Below, piece by piece: positions 61,694 through 64,000 of a stretch of DNA of 64,000 nt (position 1 is the stretch's first letter; every line of letters starts with the position of its first letter). The notes below the pieces were generated by a model. It searched no databases and had not been told where the DNA came from. It was given only the letters and a program-made list of their open reading frames with translations. Made by a program: the position numbers and the translations under genes. Where the stretch lies: NCBI GenBank assembly GCA_035294245.1, contig DATGLG010000012.1:1-64000 (forward strand), read 5' to 3'. Source of the stretch: DATGLG01 sp035294245. Lineage in GTDB: Bacteria > Pseudomonadota > Alphaproteobacteria > JACZXZ01.

Positions 61694-62596
61694 ATGTCAA
61701 TGCGCCCGTTCCTCGCAGTCGCCGTCCTCGGCGCCCTTGGCGGCACGCAAGCCGCCTACGCCACTCCCTTCTCCAATGTCTCGGTGTCCGCCTATAACGG
61801 CGGCGGCGCCTGCAATGTCACATCGCGCTACCAGTTCTCCAGCGGCGGCGATGTCCAGTCCTCGGCGGACCCTTGCACAGGCTCGGTAACGCCGGCCGCA
61901 GCCGGCGCCACCAGCGTGAGCCTCAGCGCGACGGCGACGGGCGGCAGCTTTGCCTCCGAGACCTATGGCTTCGCCACCGGCCACCTCTCGGCGTATATTA
62001 CCGGGAGCGCCGGCGTGGCGGGCACGCCGATGCGCGACACCATCAACTTCGTCAACAGCAACGCGGGCGCCGTCGTCGTCGGCCTCCTCGTGCGGCTTTC
62101 CGGCACGCTCGCCGTCGAGTCCGGCTTCGGCAACGCTTGGGACGTCGGCGCCAAGATCGTGCTCGGCTCGTCCGACCTGAACTACCAGTACCACTATGAT
62201 TACAATAACGGCACGCAGGTCAATCAGCTGACCACCGACAGCTATGACCCGGGCAGCGGAAGCACCGTGCACGGCAGCAGCGCACTCGCCACCTCGGCGA
62301 CAGCCGTCATCAACCCGGGCTTCTCGACCACCCTCGAGGTTCTCTTGGATCCCGGGATGAACCCCCTGGTCTTTCAGGAGGATTTGAATGCGGGTGGCGC
62401 CCGAGGCGTGCTCGATCTCTCCCACACGTTCCAAGTCGGACTCGTCATCCCCGACGGCGTTACCTACAGCTCCGACTCCGGCTTCCTGAGCGCGAGCACT
62501 CCGCTCGCCACGGTGTCTGAGCCTGGAGCGCTTGCGCTCCTCGGCGGCGGATTTCTCGGCATCATCGGGCTGCGGCGGCGCGCGCCGTCATCGTGA
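61694..62596 (+). CDS. PEP-CTERM sorting-domain surface protein
   Basis: 300 residues. AGGAGG lies 6 bp before the ATG. The signal peptide ends near residue 24 (AAYATPF). The body is rich in Ser, Gly, Thr and Ala with a predicted beta structure. The C-terminus (about 274-300) is a textbook PEP-CTERM signal: SEPGALALLGGGFLGIIGLRRR. Such proteins are processed by exosortase and tied to exopolysaccharide. No exosortase gene is in the window. It lies directly downstream of the LuxR solo. Confidence 0.88.
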   Translation: MSMRPFLAVAVLGALGGTQAAYATPFSNVSVSAYNGGGACNVTSRYQFSSGGDVQSSADPCTGSVTPAAAGATSVSLSATATGGSFASETYGFATGHLSAYITGSAGVAGTPMRDTINFVNSNAGAVVVGLLVRLSGTLAVESGFGNAWDVGAKIVLGSSDLNYQYHYDYNNGTQVNQLTTDSYDPGSGSTVHGSSALATSATAVINPGFSTTLEVLLDPGMNPLVFQEDLNAGGARGVLDLSHTFQVGLVIPDGVTYSSDSGFLSASTPLATVSEPGALALLGGGFLGIIGLRRRAPSS

Positions 62597-62702
62597 GGAC
62601 CGCGACGCCGAGCAGAGGCGAGGTGGAGCGGGACGAAGCCATCCAGAATGTTGCAAGACTCTGGATTGCTTCCCCCTCGCGAGGCTCGGGGTCGCAATGA
62701 CG
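62586..62702. repeat. Palindromic repeat unit 6, left flank of GIY-YIG copy 2
   Basis: Starts CGTCATCGTGAGGACCGCG just inside the end of the PEP-CTERM gene and ends GTCGCAATGACG. The last 42 bp (62661-62702) are the inverted complement of the right flank of GIY-YIG copy 2, apart from a single-base gap. Confidence 0.8.
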
Positions 62703-63041
62703 CTCATATCAACGCGTCATACAAGTCGCGCCAATCGGGGTTCAGCGCCTCGATCAGCGCCAGCTTCTTCCTCCACGAGCCGGCCTTGATCTGCTTCTCG
62801 CGCGTGATGGCGGCGGTCATGTCCTCGTGCAGCTCGTACCAGACGGGCCGCATGCAGCCGTAGCGCGCGGTGAAGCCCGGCAGCAGGGCCTCGCGATGCT
62901 GGTAGACGCGCTGCACCAGGTTGGAGGTGACGCCGGTATAGAGCGTGCCGTTCCGCCTGTTCGCCATGATATAGACGGCCGGCTGCTTCGTATTCGCTCC
63001 CGTCATTGCGACCCCGAGCCTCGCGGGGGGAAGCAATCCAG
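62661..63041 (-). mobile_element. GIY-YIG cassette, copy 2, with 41-42-bp terminal inverted repeats
   Basis: The 298-bp core (62703-63000) is bounded by CGCAATGACG (62693-62702) and CGTCATTGCG (63001-63010). Here the inverted symmetry continues outward: 62661-62702 and 63001-63041 are inverted copies differing only by one missing base. The whole is a 381-bp element with long terminal inverted repeats and one gene. No target-site duplication is obvious. Confidence 0.65.
62704..63006 (-). CDS. GIY-YIG domain nuclease, copy 2
   Basis: 100 residues from the ATG at 63006. The ATG used in copy 1 is changed to ACG here, so translation must begin five codons earlier, inside the flanking repeat, with a weaker ribosome site. 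The GIY-YIG motif VYIMANRRNGTLYTGV and the Arg and Glu positions are intact. Seven substitutions separate it from copy 1 over 94 residues. It may be expressed poorly or be starting to decay. Confidence 0.75.
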   Translation of the reverse strand: MTGANTKQPAVYIMANRRNGTLYTGVTSNLVQRVYQHREALLPGFTARYGCMRPVWYELHEDMTAAITREKQIKAGSWRKKLALIEALNPDWRDLYDALI

Positions 63042-63101
63042 AGTGTTGCGAAGACTCCTGGATCGCGTCGTCCCGCGCTGCACGCGGTCCTCGCGATGAC
63101 G
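63001..63101. repeat. Palindromic repeat unit 7, right flank of GIY-YIG copy 2
   Basis: Starts CGTCATTGCGACCCCGAGC and ends CTCGCGATGACG. Followed by an 18-bp AT-rich linker (63102-63119) that is the inverted copy, with one change, of the linker at 60130-60147. Confidence 0.75.
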
Positions 63102-63117
63102 ATTGTATTATTGCGCA

Positions 63118-63272
63118 GTCGTCCCGCGCTGCGCACGGTCCTCGCGATGACGACTATATTATTGCGAGTGTCATTGCGAGGCCGCGAAGCGGCCGCGGCA
63201 ATCCAGAGGTCTTGCAAAAGACTGGATTGCTTCGCTCCCGCCGCACGACGCTCGCGGGAGCTCGCAATGACG
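63118..63272. repeat. Palindromic repeat units 8 and 9
   Basis: Unit 8 is partial (about 63118-63152, ending CTCGCGATGACG). Unit 9 (about 63169-63272) starts GTCATTGCGAGGCCGCG and ends CTCGCAATGACG, with GCAATCCAG and CTGGATTGCTTCGC halves. An AT-rich linker separates them. Confidence 0.7.
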
Positions 63273-63311
63273 CGCTCACATCAGCTCATCATATTCGCTC
63301 CCGTCATTGCG
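63263..63311. mobile_element. Internally deleted GIY-YIG cassette remnant
   Basis: The same end pair, CGCAATGACG (63263-63272) and CGTCATTGCG (63302-63311), encloses only 29 bp. The inside starts with GCTCACATCA, close to the GCTCATATCA at the left end of the full cassettes, and finishes with CATATTCGCTCC (63289-63300), identical to the right end of copy 1. The nuclease gene between them is gone. Confidence 0.6.
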
Positions 63312-63316
63312 ACCGA

Positions 63317-64000
<684 letters not shown>

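Noticed and set aside
60013..63272. Repeat cluster as a CRISPR array
   Set aside because: Units are about 90-120 bp, internally palindromic, alternate in orientation, and have no regular short unique spacers; no cas genes are present.

Overview
The window is a GC-rich stretch of an alphaproteobacterial chromosome. The evidence is the local gene set: an iscR-sufBCDSUTA operon, glnE followed by bcp, prfB next to mrcA and close to rne, an RNase E ending in a GWW motif, a BBP2-type outer-membrane barrel, and dispersed palindromic repeats of the kind seen in Bradyrhizobium-like genomes. The order cannot be fixed from the sequence alone. There is no rRNA, phage or CRISPR.

Layout. 0.5-4.3 kb: a small lipoprotein, then a hydroxyproline catabolic set (DapA-family deaminase, 4-hydroxyproline epimerase, FAD-dependent D-amino-acid dehydrogenase). 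4.35-5.8 kb: a DUF4139 protein. 5.8-12.5 kb: a complete SUF operon read leftwards, led by an IscR/Rrf2 regulator. 12.6-18 kb: sugar-acid type catabolism (two short-chain dehydrogenases, one resembling 2-keto-3-deoxy-L-fuconate dehydrogenase, and an altronate/galactarate dehydratase-family enzyme) plus an amidase. 18-25.9 kb: a DUF1499 protein, a DHA2 drug exporter, a fragment of a solute-binding protein, a 25-residue Lys/Ala peptide gene too short for ordinary gene calling, an old-yellow-enzyme, mtgA, a polysaccharide deacetylase and a beta-barrel protein. 25.9-31.2 kb: tRNA-Met and a sulfur-trafficking cluster (cysE, two cysteine desulfurases, ferredoxin, mnmA, SCP2). 31.4-49.2 kb: mostly housekeeping genes (hydrolase, anmK, tyrS, a YhdP-like giant, glnE, bcp, msrA, prfB with a programmed +1 frameshift, mrcA, rne). 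49.2-58.3 kb: an aminotransferase, an M48/TPR protease, a DsbA-like protein, maiA, and an ABC uptake operon with a GpdQ-like phosphoesterase. 58.3-63.3 kb: an accessory zone dense in palindromic repeats. It holds a GNAT enzyme, a second lipoprotein of the family seen at 0.5 kb, a solo LuxR, a PEP-CTERM protein and two near-identical GIY-YIG nuclease genes. The window ends inside an amino-acid ABC ATPase.

The most unusual structure is at 60.0-63.3 kb. Two GIY-YIG genes each sit in an exactly 298-bp core, bounded by inverted CGCAATGACG / CGTCATTGCG ends. In the second copy the inverted repeats extend to 41-42 bp, and a third site keeps the two ends with only 29 bp between them. This looks like a small palindrome-bounded mobile cassette with an internally deleted derivative. 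The second item of note is the short Lys/Ala-rich peptide gene, which has its own promoter and a strong intrinsic terminator.
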